Of a stretch of 64,000 nucleotides of DNA, positions 25,324-33,411 are shown in pieces. The notes beneath the pieces were generated by a model that made no database searches, was not told the DNA's origin, and saw only the letters and a program-made list of their open reading frames with translations. Origin of the DNA: Treponema medium (GTDB lineage Bacteria > Spirochaetota > Spirochaetia > Treponematales > Treponemataceae); assembly GCF_017161265.1 (NCBI RefSeq), contig NZ_CP031393.1, positions 2,542,001 through 2,606,000 on the forward strand, read 5' to 3'. Each line of letters starts with the position of its first letter. The stretch's first letter is position 1. The position numbers and the translations under genes were made by a program.

Positions 25324-26385
25324 ATGGCAGTATCACCCGCAAAAGAAAAAGCGAATGCAGCAAACAGTAAAAAGCAGAAAGATATAAAATCGCTGAACGG
25401 GCGGCAAAAAGCGGCAATTTTCTTGGTTGCGGTGGGAGAAGAAATCTCCGCCAAAATCATGGAACAAATGCGCGAGGACGAAATCGAAAAACTCGTGTTC
25501 GAAATCGCCCGTACCGAAACGGTTGAATCAGAGCTGAAAGAAGCGGTATTACAAGAGTTCCAGGAACTGATGGCGGCTCAAAACTTCATTACGACCGGCG
25601 GTATCGATTATGCGCGCGGATTATTGGAGAAATCTTTGGGCAGCCAAAAGGCGATTGAGGTTATCAACCGGCTCACCAGCTCGTTGCAAGTACGTCCCTT
25701 CGACTTTATCCGGCGTACCGATCCGGCGCATCTTTTAAACTTTATTCAGCAGGAACACCCGCAAACCATTGCACTCATCCTTGCATATCTGGAACCGCAA
25801 AAAGCATCGGTTATTTTGCAGAACCTGCCTGATGAAATTCAGAGCGACGTAGCTCGCCGTATTGCAACGATGGATAGAACTTCGCCCGATGTTTTGCGCG
25901 AGGTTGAACGGGTACTCGAAAAGAAGCTTTCTACCCTCTCCAGCGAAGATTATACGGCAGCAGGCGGTGTCGAAAGCATCGTTGAAATCCTCAACCTTGT
26001 CGACCGGTCATCCGAAAAGTCGATTATCGAATCGCTTGAAGATCAAGACCCCGACCTTGCGGAAGAGATCAAGAAACGCATGTTCGTATTCGAAGATATC
26101 GTTATGCTCGACGACCGTTCTATTCAGAAGGTGCTGCGTGAAGTTAACAGTGAAGAGCTTGCAAAAGCGCTTAAGATTGTCGATACCGAAGTACAGGATA
26201 AGATATTCAGAAATATGTCCAAACGTGCGGCAAGCATGTTAAAAGAAGAAATGGAATATATGGGACCGACCCGTTTGAAGGACGTCGAAGAAGCACAGCA
26301 GAAGATTGTTTCGATTATCCGGCACTTGGAGGACAACGGCGATATTGTTATTGCACGTTCCGACGAAGACGAGATGATTGTCTAA
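25324..26385 (+). CDS. fliG: Flagellar motor switch protein FliG
   Basis: This 353-residue rotor protein has the FliG N-terminal FliF-binding domain starting LNGRQKAAIFLVAVGEEISA. The middle domain contains EHPQTIALILAYLEPQKAS, with the EHPQ motif that contacts FliM, and the C-terminal torque domain has KRMFVFEDIVMLDDRSIQKV. Charged torque residues are present (DDRS, KRAASMLKEEMEYMGP). Treponemes carry two fliG paralogues, and this one is in the conserved fliF-linked position. The N-terminal 30 residues are Lys/Ala-rich and extra to the fold. Confidence 0.96.
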   Translation: MAVSPAKEKANAANSKKQKDIKSLNGRQKAAIFLVAVGEEISAKIMEQMREDEIEKLVFEIARTETVESELKEAVLQEFQELMAAQNFITTGGIDYARGLLEKSLGSQKAIEVINRLTSSLQVRPFDFIRRTDPAHLLNFIQQEHPQTIALILAYLEPQKASVILQNLPDEIQSDVARRIATMDRTSPDVLREVERVLEKKLSTLSSEDYTAAGGVESIVEILNLVDRSSEKSIIESLEDQDPDLAEEIKKRMFVFEDIVMLDDRSIQKVLREVNSEELAKALKIVDTEVQDKIFRNMSKRAASMLKEEMEYMGPTRLKDVEEAQQKIVSIIRHLEDNGDIVIARSDEDEMIV

Positions 26386-26426
26386 CCCAAACAGCATAGT
26401 GAGATCGGCAAAAGGAGATTCTGAAA

Positions 26427-27365
26427 GTGGCTAAAAATATTTTTCGTGATTTTGAAGTTAAAAAGCTCAACGGCGATATGGTGCTGGCATTAGCGAAAAC
26501 CTTTGAACCGGAAACTACTACCGAGGTGGTAGAAGCTGTTCCGGTTCCCGAAGGGCCAACACTGGAGGATCTCAAAAACGAAGCGGAAGAATTTAAGCGT
26601 CAATGGGAAGTTGAAAAAGAACAACTCATTGCCGACGCTCACCGTGAAGCTGATGAAATTATCGAAAACGCAAAAAAAACCGCTTTTGAAGAAGCAAAGC
26701 GGCAGATGGATGTGTCCCAAATCGATGCGCAAAAAGCCCGCGAACAGGCTCAAGAAATAGTCAGCGAGGCGGAGAAAAAAGCCGCCGACATTGTCGATAA
26801 GGCTGAACAAACCGAAGCGGCTACACAAAAGAAAGCTTTTACCGAAGGTTTCGATGCGGGACGGGAAGCGGGATTTAAAGAAGGAAAAGTCGAAGTAACC
26901 CGCTTGATAGAGCGGCTCCATACAATGATCGAACGCACGATGGATAAACGCGAGGAGATTTTAGCGCAAACGGAACAGCAGATTGTCGACCTCGTGCTGT
27001 TGATGACCCGCAAGATTGTAAAAGTAATCTCCGAAAATCAGCGAAATGTTGTAACATCGAATATTATCCATGCGCTGCGCAAGGTAAAAGGGCGCGCCGA
27101 TGTCATTATACGGGTAAACCTTGCCGATGTCGGTTTAACGAGCGAGCATACCAAAGACTTCTTGGCAGCAGCAGAGAATATCAAAAACATCACTGTTGTG
27201 GAAGACCTATCGGTCGATGCGGGCGGCTGTATTATCGAAACCGACTTCGGTTCGGTAGATGCACGTATCGCCTCTCAGCTGCATGAGCTTGAACAACGCA
27301 TCCTCGAAATATCTCCGATACGGACGCGGGCGGCTTCCTCCGACGGGTCTTCAAATCGAAAGTAG
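26427..27365 (+). CDS. fliH: Flagellar export stator FliH
   Basis: This 312-residue protein has a long central coiled coil (about residues 45-135) rich in Glu, Lys and Ala, with the AEKKAADIVDKAEQ heptads and small-residue positions typical of FliH/V-ATPase subunit E. A C-terminal globular FliH domain follows (VVTSNIIHALRKVKGRADVI). It regulates and anchors the FliI ATPase. The start is GTG at 26427, preceded by aaaggagattctgaaa. The fliI gene follows after 3 bp. Confidence 0.93.
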   Translation: MAKNIFRDFEVKKLNGDMVLALAKTFEPETTTEVVEAVPVPEGPTLEDLKNEAEEFKRQWEVEKEQLIADAHREADEIIENAKKTAFEEAKRQMDVSQIDAQKAREQAQEIVSEAEKKAADIVDKAEQTEAATQKKAFTEGFDAGREAGFKEGKVEVTRLIERLHTMIERTMDKREEILAQTEQQIVDLVLLMTRKIVKVISENQRNVVTSNIIHALRKVKGRADVIIRVNLADVGLTSEHTKDFLAAAENIKNITVVEDLSVDAGGCIIETDFGSVDARIASQLHELEQRILEISPIRTRAASSDGSSNRK

Positions 27366-27368
27366 CTT

Positions 27369-28808
27369 ATGACGTCGCCTTTTGATAAATACCTTGACGC
27401 AGTTTCCGAAACGGAACCCATTAAGCGCACCGGTGTTGTCAGCCGGGTGCAGGGGCTTCTTATCGAAAGCCGCGGCCCGCAAGCCTCCGTCGGGGAATTA
27501 TGCAGAATCAATCTAAAAGATAACACAGAGAGTATTATCGCCGAGGTTATCGGTTTAAACGGTTCAACCGTACAGCTGATGACCTACGAAGATATACAGG
27601 GAGTGGAAATCGGCTGTGAGGTTATCGCGAGCGGCACAATGCTTTCCGTACCAGTCGGGTCGGTACTGCTCGGCCGTGTTGTCGATTCGCTTGGAAGGGC
27701 GGCGGACGGTAAACAGGAACCCTACTCTCCCCTTCACTACCCTATTCTTACGCCGCCGCCCGATCCGATGGAACGGCGCCCCATTAAAGAACGAATCGTA
27801 ACCGGTATCCGTGCTATCGACGCACTCCTTGCTGTCGGCAGGGGGCAGCGTATCGGTATCTTTGCCGGTTCCGGTATCGGTAAATCAACCTTGATGGGCA
27901 TGATTGCGCGGAACACGAGCGCCGACGTCAACGTTATTGCGCTTATCGGCGAACGCGGCCGCGAGGTAAACGATTTCTTGGAACACGACCTCGGCCCTGA
28001 AGGGCTCAAGCATTCGGTTGTGGTAACCGCTACATCGGATACCAGCCCGCTTGCCCGTATCCGCGGCGCATACACGGCAACGGCAATCGCCGAGTATTTC
28101 CGCGACCAAGGAAAGGATGTGATGCTCCTTTTCGATTCAGTTACCCGCTTTGCCAAGGCTCAGCGCGAAATCAGCCTCGCGATCGGAGAACCGCCGGCAA
28201 CCCGCGGCTACACTCCGAGCGTTTTTGAGGTACTGCCTAAACTGCTTGAGCGGAGCGGAACTTCTGCAAAAGGTTCGATTACCGGGTTTTATACCGTACT
28301 CGTTGACGGCGACGACATGGACGAGCCGATTTCCGATGCGGTACGCGGTATTTTGGACGGGCACATTGTGCTTAACCGGAAACTTGCACAGCGCGGGCAC
28401 TACCCTGCCATTGACGTACTCGGCAGTATTTCCCGTTTGGCAAACCGCGTCGCAGGGGAATGCAGTAAAAAAGCAGCACAGTATATGCGTAAATTGATGG
28501 CAGTCTATGCCGATGCCGAAGATATGATTCAAGTCGGCGCGTATCAAAAAGGCAGCAATCCCGCCATCGACGAGGCGATCGCACACCATGATAAAATCGA
28601 AACTTTTTTACAGCAAGAGGTAAACGATCCTGCACCCATCGAAAAAACGCTGGAACAACTCAGCGCTATTACCCACATCGACATACCGAACGAAGAAAGC
28701 TTCCAAGCAGGAGCAGGTGCGGCAAAAAAATACCTGATGCCGTCGGAAGCTGCCGACTTGTACAAAGCTGAAATTGAAAAGCCACCTGCGGATTACGCGG
28801 AAGAATAA
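27369..28808 (+). CDS. fliI: Flagellum-specific ATPase FliI
   Basis: This 479-residue ATPase powers the flagellar type III export apparatus. Walker A is GIFAGSGIGKSTLMGMIA, and Walker B is DVMLLFDSVTRFAKAQREIS, the signature of the F1-beta-like FliI/YscN group. The N-terminal domain has the beta-barrel typical of the family. It lies 3 bp after fliH and 6 bp before fliJ, forming the FliH-FliI-FliJ export module. The C-terminal tail is about 30 residues longer than in enterics. Confidence 0.97.
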   Translation: MTSPFDKYLDAVSETEPIKRTGVVSRVQGLLIESRGPQASVGELCRINLKDNTESIIAEVIGLNGSTVQLMTYEDIQGVEIGCEVIASGTMLSVPVGSVLLGRVVDSLGRAADGKQEPYSPLHYPILTPPPDPMERRPIKERIVTGIRAIDALLAVGRGQRIGIFAGSGIGKSTLMGMIARNTSADVNVIALIGERGREVNDFLEHDLGPEGLKHSVVVTATSDTSPLARIRGAYTATAIAEYFRDQGKDVMLLFDSVTRFAKAQREISLAIGEPPATRGYTPSVFEVLPKLLERSGTSAKGSITGFYTVLVDGDDMDEPISDAVRGILDGHIVLNRKLAQRGHYPAIDVLGSISRLANRVAGECSKKAAQYMRKLMAVYADAEDMIQVGAYQKGSNPAIDEAIAHHDKIETFLQQEVNDPAPIEKTLEQLSAITHIDIPNEESFQAGAGAAKKYLMPSEAADLYKAEIEKPPADYAEE

Positions 28809-28814
28809 TCCCCT

Positions 28815-29258
28815 ATGAAGAAATTTCAGTTTTCGCTTCAAAAGCTCTTGGATATCCGCACTTTCCGCGAAAAAGAAGCGGAAACCAACCTTGGGCGTGC
28901 CGTTGCTGCCCGCGAAGCGATTGTGTTGCGCCTTACCGAAATCGCACAGGAAGAAATAAAAACACGCCGATCACTTGGGGTAAGCCTTAAAACTCCCACT
29001 GAGTTCGCCTTGCACGAAAACTACTTGGAACGGCTCCATAATGACCGCGAAAAACAGGAAAAAGCGCTGGTAGAGGCGGAACTCGTCATCGAAAAAATGC
29101 GAAAAATCTATATCAAGGCACATCAGGAGCGGCTCATCGTATCAAAGTTACGGGAACGGAAAGAAGTCGAATGGAAAGCTGAGGGGCTGAAACAACAGGA
29201 TGCAATTCTCGACGACATCGTAAATGCCCGCGAATATAGAAAAAGTCAAAAATTATAG
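28815..29258 (+). CDS. fliJ: Flagellar export chaperone FliJ
   Basis: This 147-residue, almost entirely helical protein predicts as an antiparallel coiled coil, starting KKFQFSLQKLLDIRTFREKE, the FliJ signature. It docks in the centre of the FliI hexamer like the gamma subunit of F1. It is the last gene of the flagellar run. A structured intergenic stretch follows, with no obvious classical terminator immediately after the stop. Confidence 0.92.
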   Translation: MKKFQFSLQKLLDIRTFREKEAETNLGRAVAAREAIVLRLTEIAQEEIKTRRSLGVSLKTPTEFALHENYLERLHNDREKQEKALVEAELVIEKMRKIYIKAHQERLIVSKLRERKEVEWKAEGLKQQDAILDDIVNAREYRKSQKL

Positions 29259-29370
29259 CCCCCTATACACTCAGTCCATATCAAAACACATCAAAAAACC
29301 ACCATATCCGATATTTTTCAGTAAGCCTCATTTCTTTCAAAAAAAATAGGAATAATTCTTAACTTTATGA

Positions 29371-29400
29371 TTGACAAATCTTTTATACCTGCTTTACAAT
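29371..29400 (+). promoter_or_regulatory. Promoter of the acyl-CoA dehydrogenase gene
   Basis: TTGACA (29371-29376) and TACAAT (29395-29400) are 18 bp apart, with a start point near 29407. This leaves a leader of about 230 bases that includes two small hairpins (29412-29428, 29436-29463) and the nested palindromic element at 29479-29620. Confidence 0.65.
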
Positions 29401-29478
29401 AGAAATTAGGAATGAAGTGCAGCTTCATAACGCATTGCATAAAGTTTTCACAAATTTCATGCAGTTTATTGTAAAAAA

Positions 29479-29620
29479 GGGGCAAACACACCAGATAGTG
29501 TAGAAGCAAATCGCAGAATAATAGGTTGGGAGACCATTTGAACCGCGAAGAGGTTCAACTCTGGTTGACCGACCTATTATTCTGCTTGGTTATTCAGAAA
29601 GTATCTGATGCGTTTGCCCC
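29479..29620. repeat. Nested palindromic element, copy A
   Basis: The outer inverted repeats are ggggcaaacacaccaga (29479-29495) and its imperfect complement ending cgtttgcccc at 29620. Inside, gcagaataataggt pairs perfectly with acctattattctgc. Inside that, accatttgaacc pairs with ggttcaactctggt. It fills the leader of the acyl-CoA dehydrogenase gene and ends 15 bp before its ATG. Copies B and C are at 43165 and 49319. Confidence 0.8.
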
Positions 29621-29635
29621 TAATCAGGAGGTATT

Positions 29636-30805
29636 ATGTTATTCAAAACGACAGAAGCACACGAAACCTTGCGAAAGCAAGTTCGCGAATGGGCTGAAAA
29701 AGAAGTAAAACCGATCGTACTCGAAAAAGATCGTGGCCCTGTTGAAGAGGCGTGGATGGAAGATCAGGTAAAGCAGATGGCTGCTCACGGATGGCTTGGA
29801 GTTCCCTATTCCAAGGACTACGGCGGAGCGGGGCTTGATGTTATCAGCTATGCAATCGTTGTTGAAGAGCTTTCCCGCGTGGACGGCGGTATCGGCGTTA
29901 TCTGTTCGGCTCATACATCTTTAGGCGCATATCCGATCGCAGAGTTCGGTACGGAAGCGCAAAAGCAGAAATATTTGATTCCCCTTGCGAAAGGCGAAAA
30001 AATCGGTGCATTCGGTTTGACAGAACCCAATGCAGGCAGTGATGCCGGCGGTACCGAAACCGAATATATCGATGACGGAACCAATTATATTCTGAACGGT
30101 TCAAAGATATTTATCACCAATGCGCCTAAGGCTGACACATACGTTGTATTTGCGGCGAATCCTGATGTTCCCGGAACAAAGGGAATCAGTGCATTCATCG
30201 TAGAAAAAGGTGATGAAGGCTTTGAGTTCGGCGAACACTATGACAAGCTCGGTATCCGTACATCCGCAACCGCAGAACTCATCTTCAACGAAGTAACGCT
30301 TCCCAAAGATCGCCTACTCGGTAAGGAAGGTGAAGGCTTCAAAATCGCTATGAAGACCCTCGACGGCGGGCGTATCGGTATTGCGGCGCAGGCGCTCGGT
30401 ATCGCACAAGGCGCGTATGAAGAAGCGGTAAAATATGCACGCACCCGCGAACAGTTCGGTAAGCCGATCGGTGCACAGCAAAACCTCGCATTTAAGTTGG
30501 CCGATATGCTGACAAAGATCGAAGCTGCCCGCCTTCTCATCTACAAAGCCGCGGAGAAGAAAGAAAACCACGAGGACTACGGCCTCGATTCCGCAATGGC
30601 AAAGATGTATGCATCGGATATCGCGCTTGAAGTGGTAAATAATGCACTCCAAATCCACGGCGGTTCAGGATTTATTAAAGGAATTCCGGTAGAAAAGATG
30701 TACCGCGATGCCAAGATTACCACCATCTACGAAGGCACCAACGAAATCCAGCGGCTCGTTATTGCGTCGAAGATATTGGGAAAACTCGGTAAAGCAAACA
30801 GATAA
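29636..30805 (+). CDS. Acyl-CoA dehydrogenase
   Basis: This 389-residue FAD enzyme oxidises an acyl-CoA to the enoyl-CoA and normally passes electrons to ETF. Family features are visible: FGLTEPNAGSDAGGTETEY (FAD-contact motif), the signature region QIHGGSGFIKGIPVEKMYRD, and the catalytic base Glu in IYEGTNEIQRL. Length and order match short-chain/butyryl-CoA dehydrogenases, though chain length cannot be fixed. An aggagg site precedes the ATG. The next two genes encode an ETF-alpha domain fused to rubredoxin and a flavodiiron protein, suggesting a dedicated electron route. A leader palindrome sits upstream. Confidence 0.93.
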   Translation: MLFKTTEAHETLRKQVREWAEKEVKPIVLEKDRGPVEEAWMEDQVKQMAAHGWLGVPYSKDYGGAGLDVISYAIVVEELSRVDGGIGVICSAHTSLGAYPIAEFGTEAQKQKYLIPLAKGEKIGAFGLTEPNAGSDAGGTETEYIDDGTNYILNGSKIFITNAPKADTYVVFAANPDVPGTKGISAFIVEKGDEGFEFGEHYDKLGIRTSATAELIFNEVTLPKDRLLGKEGEGFKIAMKTLDGGRIGIAAQALGIAQGAYEEAVKYARTREQFGKPIGAQQNLAFKLADMLTKIEAARLLIYKAAEKKENHEDYGLDSAMAKMYASDIALEVVNNALQIHGGSGFIKGIPVEKMYRDAKITTIYEGTNEIQRLVIASKILGKLGKANR

Positions 30806-30814
30806 ATCTAAGGG

Positions 30815-30846
30815 AAACCTCTAAAAACTCAAGTTTTTAGAGGTTT
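30815..30846. terminator. Hairpin between the dehydrogenase and ETF-rubredoxin genes
   Basis: Perfect 15-bp arms aaacctctaaaaact and agtttttagaggttt run into a T-stretch, so it may act as a partial terminator. The same core (cctctaaaaact) recurs in spacers near 560, 20042, 43455 and 43775, so it is also a dispersed repeat. Confidence 0.55.
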
Positions 30847-30873
30847 TTGATAAAGTTTTTATAGGAGTATGAA

Positions 30874-31653
30874 ATGGCAGTAGCTCGATTAAAAGGTGAT
30901 CCGAGAATCGGTATTACCGGCATGCGCAAACGTATCTTCCCCGATGGCGATACGATGAAAGAAAAAGTCCACAAGGTAATTCAACAGTTGGTTGAAGTTG
31001 AACGCTTTAAGTTCTACAAAGATGTGGATATCAATTCAGTAATGGCAATGGCGCCGATCGGTGTTTCAGGCGGCCGCGGCGTAAAAGATAAGGAAACGTG
31101 GCATTTAATAGAAGATTTGGCAAAGGCAGCAGGCGCTTCCATCGGTTCTTCCCGCCCTGCAGCGGAAACCTTGAAGTACGTTCCGGTACAGCGCTATGTC
31201 GGCATGTCCGGTCAAAAGTTTAAAGGGAACTTGTATTTTGCAATCGGTATTTCCGGAGCTATTCAGCACCTAAAAGGCATTAAGGATGCTTCCCGCATTA
31301 TTGCCATCAACAAGAACAAGAAAGCTCCGATTTTTTCACACTGCGATTACGGTATCGTCGGCGATTTGGAAGAAGTTATTCCGATCTTAATTGAAGAACT
31401 CAATGCGCTGTCAAAAGAAGAACTGACCTTCCCCTATCCGAAGATTAAGAAAGCGCCCGTGCCCCGCCCCTCGCCTATCGGCCCCCGTTATGTCTGTTTG
31501 GGCTGCGGCTATAAGTATGTACCGGAAGAAGGAAATAAGGATGCGGATATCCCGCCGGAGACTTTGTTTGAGCATCTTGATCCCGAATTTACCTGTCCCG
31601 ACTGCGGCGAAGCGAAAGACCGCTTTATCAAGCTGACGTTCCGCAACAACTAA
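30874..31653 (+). CDS. Truncated EtfA (FAD domain) fused to rubredoxin
   Basis: This 259-residue protein has an unusual make-up. Residues about 60-180 match the C-terminal FAD-binding domain of electron-transfer flavoprotein alpha (VSGGRGVKDKETWHLIEDLA, FAIGISGAIQHLKGIKD, IAINKNKKAPIF, DYGIVGDLEEVIP). The N-terminal EtfA domain that pairs with EtfB is absent and replaced by about 50 basic residues. Residues about 205-255 are a rubredoxin with CLGCGYKY and CPDCGEAK, giving four Cys for iron. No EtfB is encoded nearby. Flanked by an acyl-CoA dehydrogenase and a flavodiiron protein, it probably relays electrons from flavin to the diiron enzyme. The ATG is preceded by ataggagtatgaa. Confidence 0.88.
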   Translation: MAVARLKGDPRIGITGMRKRIFPDGDTMKEKVHKVIQQLVEVERFKFYKDVDINSVMAMAPIGVSGGRGVKDKETWHLIEDLAKAAGASIGSSRPAAETLKYVPVQRYVGMSGQKFKGNLYFAIGISGAIQHLKGIKDASRIIAINKNKKAPIFSHCDYGIVGDLEEVIPILIEELNALSKEELTFPYPKIKKAPVPRPSPIGPRYVCLGCGYKYVPEEGNKDADIPPETLFEHLDPEFTCPDCGEAKDRFIKLTFRNN

Positions 31654-31666
31654 TAGCCAAGTACTA

Positions 31667-31855
31667 TTTCGGATGTTCAAACATCCTACAAAAGTTTTTA
31701 TAGGAGTTTGATAAAAAGCGCCGTCTAAAATGTCGCCGCCGCTTTTTATCTCAAGTTTACGTTGCAAACTTGATTATTTACGAGTGCGCGTAACGCGCAC
31801 GGCTAAAAACTTTTTCGGATGTTCAAACATCCTACAAAAGTTTTTATAGGAGTTT
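31667..31855. repeat. 43-bp direct repeats flanking a three-hairpin element (copy 3)
   Basis: A 43-bp sequence beginning tttcggatgttcaaacatcc (31667-31709) is repeated exactly at 31813-31855. Between them lie three hairpins: gataaaaagcg/cgctttttatc (31710-31750), tcaagtttacgttgcaaacttga (31751-31773) and gtgcgcg-taa-cgcgcac (31784-31800). The second repeat ends in taggagttt and supplies the ribosome site of the flavodiiron gene. This could be an insertion with target duplication or a tandem duplication with later filling. Confidence 0.75.
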
Positions 31856-31858
31856 ACT

Positions 31859-33163
31859 ATGTACAATGTACGTGAAATTACAAAAGATGTATGGTGGGTC
31901 GGCGGCCACGATCACCGCTTAACACTATTTGAAAATATGCATCCGATCCCCCTCGGAGTGAGCTATAACGCCTATCTTCTGTTTGATAAGAAGAGTACCA
32001 TTCTTTTTGATACGGCGGAATGGTCAGCCTGCCCGCAGCTGATGGAAAACATCTCGTATCTGCTGGAAAAATACGGACGTGATAAGGTCGATTACCTTGT
32101 TGTAAATCACATGGAATGCGACCACTCTTCCTCTGTTACCACCGTGTTGGACAAATGGGCGCCGACGATTATCTCTACGGAAAAAGGCTTTATGCTGATG
32201 CGTCAGTTCGCCTATGATCCTGACAACTACAAAACGGATACCGTCAAAGAAGGCGACACCCGCACCTTTGAAGATCACACTATCGCCTTTGTTGAAGCGC
32301 CGATGGTGCACTGGCCGGAGGTTATGATCACTTTGGACGTAACCAACGGAGTACTCTTCTCTGCAGATGCGTTCGGTTCGTTTATCGCGCTTGACGGTAA
32401 ACTCTTTGCAAAAGAAGTAAACTACCCGCGCGACTGGATGGATGAAGCACGCCGCTATCTGACGAATATCGTCGGTAAGTATGGCCCTGAGGTTATGCAC
32501 TTAGTAGGAAAAGTCCTGAAGCTCGATCTCTTGCCCAAGATTAAATACATCTGTGCGCTGCACGGTTTGGTATGGGAGGCCGAAAACTTCCCCTACATCC
32601 TCGATAAATACCTGCATTGGGCGACGTATACGCCGGAAGAAAAAGGCGTTTTGCTGGTGTACGGTTCTATTTACGGCAATACCGAATCGGCTGCATTTGC
32701 GCTTGCTTCAAAGATTGTTGAAAAAGATATCACGAATGTATCGGTGTACGATGCATCGAGTACCCATGTGTCGTATCTTATTTCCGAGGCATTCAAGTTC
32801 AGCCATATCGTTATTTGTTCTCCGACATACAACCTGAACATTTTCCCGCCGATCCATGAGTTCTTGGATCACATGCGGCTTTTAAACTTACAGAATAGAA
32901 AAATCGCTATTGTGGAAAACGGTTCATGGGCAGTACGGTCGGGAGATCTTATTCAGGAATTTATCGAAAAAAATATGGATGATATGGAAATTCTGAATGA
33001 ACGCATTACAATCGCTTCGACGATGAGCCCCGATAAGGGCTATGAGCTTGATTCTATGGCTCAAGCCATTGCCGATTCTATGAATGCGACGGATATTCCC
33101 TTACCGGAAGGTGTGCCGCAGCTAGACGTCTCCGGCATCCATTTCGCACGGGAAAGAAGGTAA
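31859..33163 (+). CDS. A-type flavodiiron protein (oxygen/nitric oxide reductase)
   Basis: This 434-residue cytosolic protein has an N-terminal metallo-beta-lactamase-like diiron domain and a C-terminal flavodoxin domain. The diiron ligand set is visible as HMECDHS (HxExDH), HWPEVM, SADAFGSF and ALHGLVW. The flavodoxin FMN loop is VYGSIYGNTES. Such proteins reduce oxygen to water or NO to N2O using electrons from rubredoxin. The immediately upstream gene ends in a rubredoxin domain, so donor and acceptor are adjacent. In an anaerobic spirochaete this is most likely oxygen protection. Confidence 0.93.
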   Translation: MYNVREITKDVWWVGGHDHRLTLFENMHPIPLGVSYNAYLLFDKKSTILFDTAEWSACPQLMENISYLLEKYGRDKVDYLVVNHMECDHSSSVTTVLDKWAPTIISTEKGFMLMRQFAYDPDNYKTDTVKEGDTRTFEDHTIAFVEAPMVHWPEVMITLDVTNGVLFSADAFGSFIALDGKLFAKEVNYPRDWMDEARRYLTNIVGKYGPEVMHLVGKVLKLDLLPKIKYICALHGLVWEAENFPYILDKYLHWATYTPEEKGVLLVYGSIYGNTESAAFALASKIVEKDITNVSVYDASSTHVSYLISEAFKFSHIVICSPTYNLNIFPPIHEFLDHMRLLNLQNRKIAIVENGSWAVRSGDLIQEFIEKNMDDMEILNERITIASTMSPDKGYELDSMAQAIADSMNATDIPLPEGVPQLDVSGIHFARERR

Positions 33164-33167
33164 ACCT

Positions 33168-33274
33168 GCCAGCGAATGTACCTCCGTGTACATTCGCTGG
33201 CGGCGAGTTTTTGCTTTGCAAAAACATCGCTACTTCATAGAACCACCGCCATCCGTGGCGGTTCTGAACAGCCC
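33168..33274. repeat. Three-hairpin intergenic element, copy 4
   Basis: Hairpin 1 pairs gccagcgaatgtac with gtacattcgctggc (33168-33201). Hairpin 2 is gcgag-tttttgc-ttt-gcaaaaa-catcgc (33203-33230). Hairpin 3 pairs agaaccaccgcc with ggcggttct (33239-33265), followed by gaacagccc. Tips of hairpins 1 and 3 contain tccg. The order, spacing and framing bases match copy 5 at 43234 although the stems differ. Confidence 0.8.
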
Positions 33275-33283
33275 TTCCGTAAG

Positions 33284-33411
33284 CCTTTTGGAAATAGACG
33301 GTATAGATACAAGGAGCTAGCTGAAAATAAAGCGCAGGCGTATCTATGATACGTTGAGCATTTATTTTCAGCGTACGACGCAGTAGATATACCGTATATT
33401 TTCAAAAGGCG
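33284..33411. repeat. Nested palindrome with 25-28 bp terminal inverted repeats
   Basis: The outer arms begin ccttttggaaatagacggta at 33284 and end with the near complement taccgtatattttcaaaagg at 33411. An inner pair gctgaaaataaa/tttattttcagc encloses a third pair cgtatc-tat-gatacg. The right end runs into the last codons and stop of rsmD. The outer motif recurs singly near 20130 and 51712. Confidence 0.75.
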
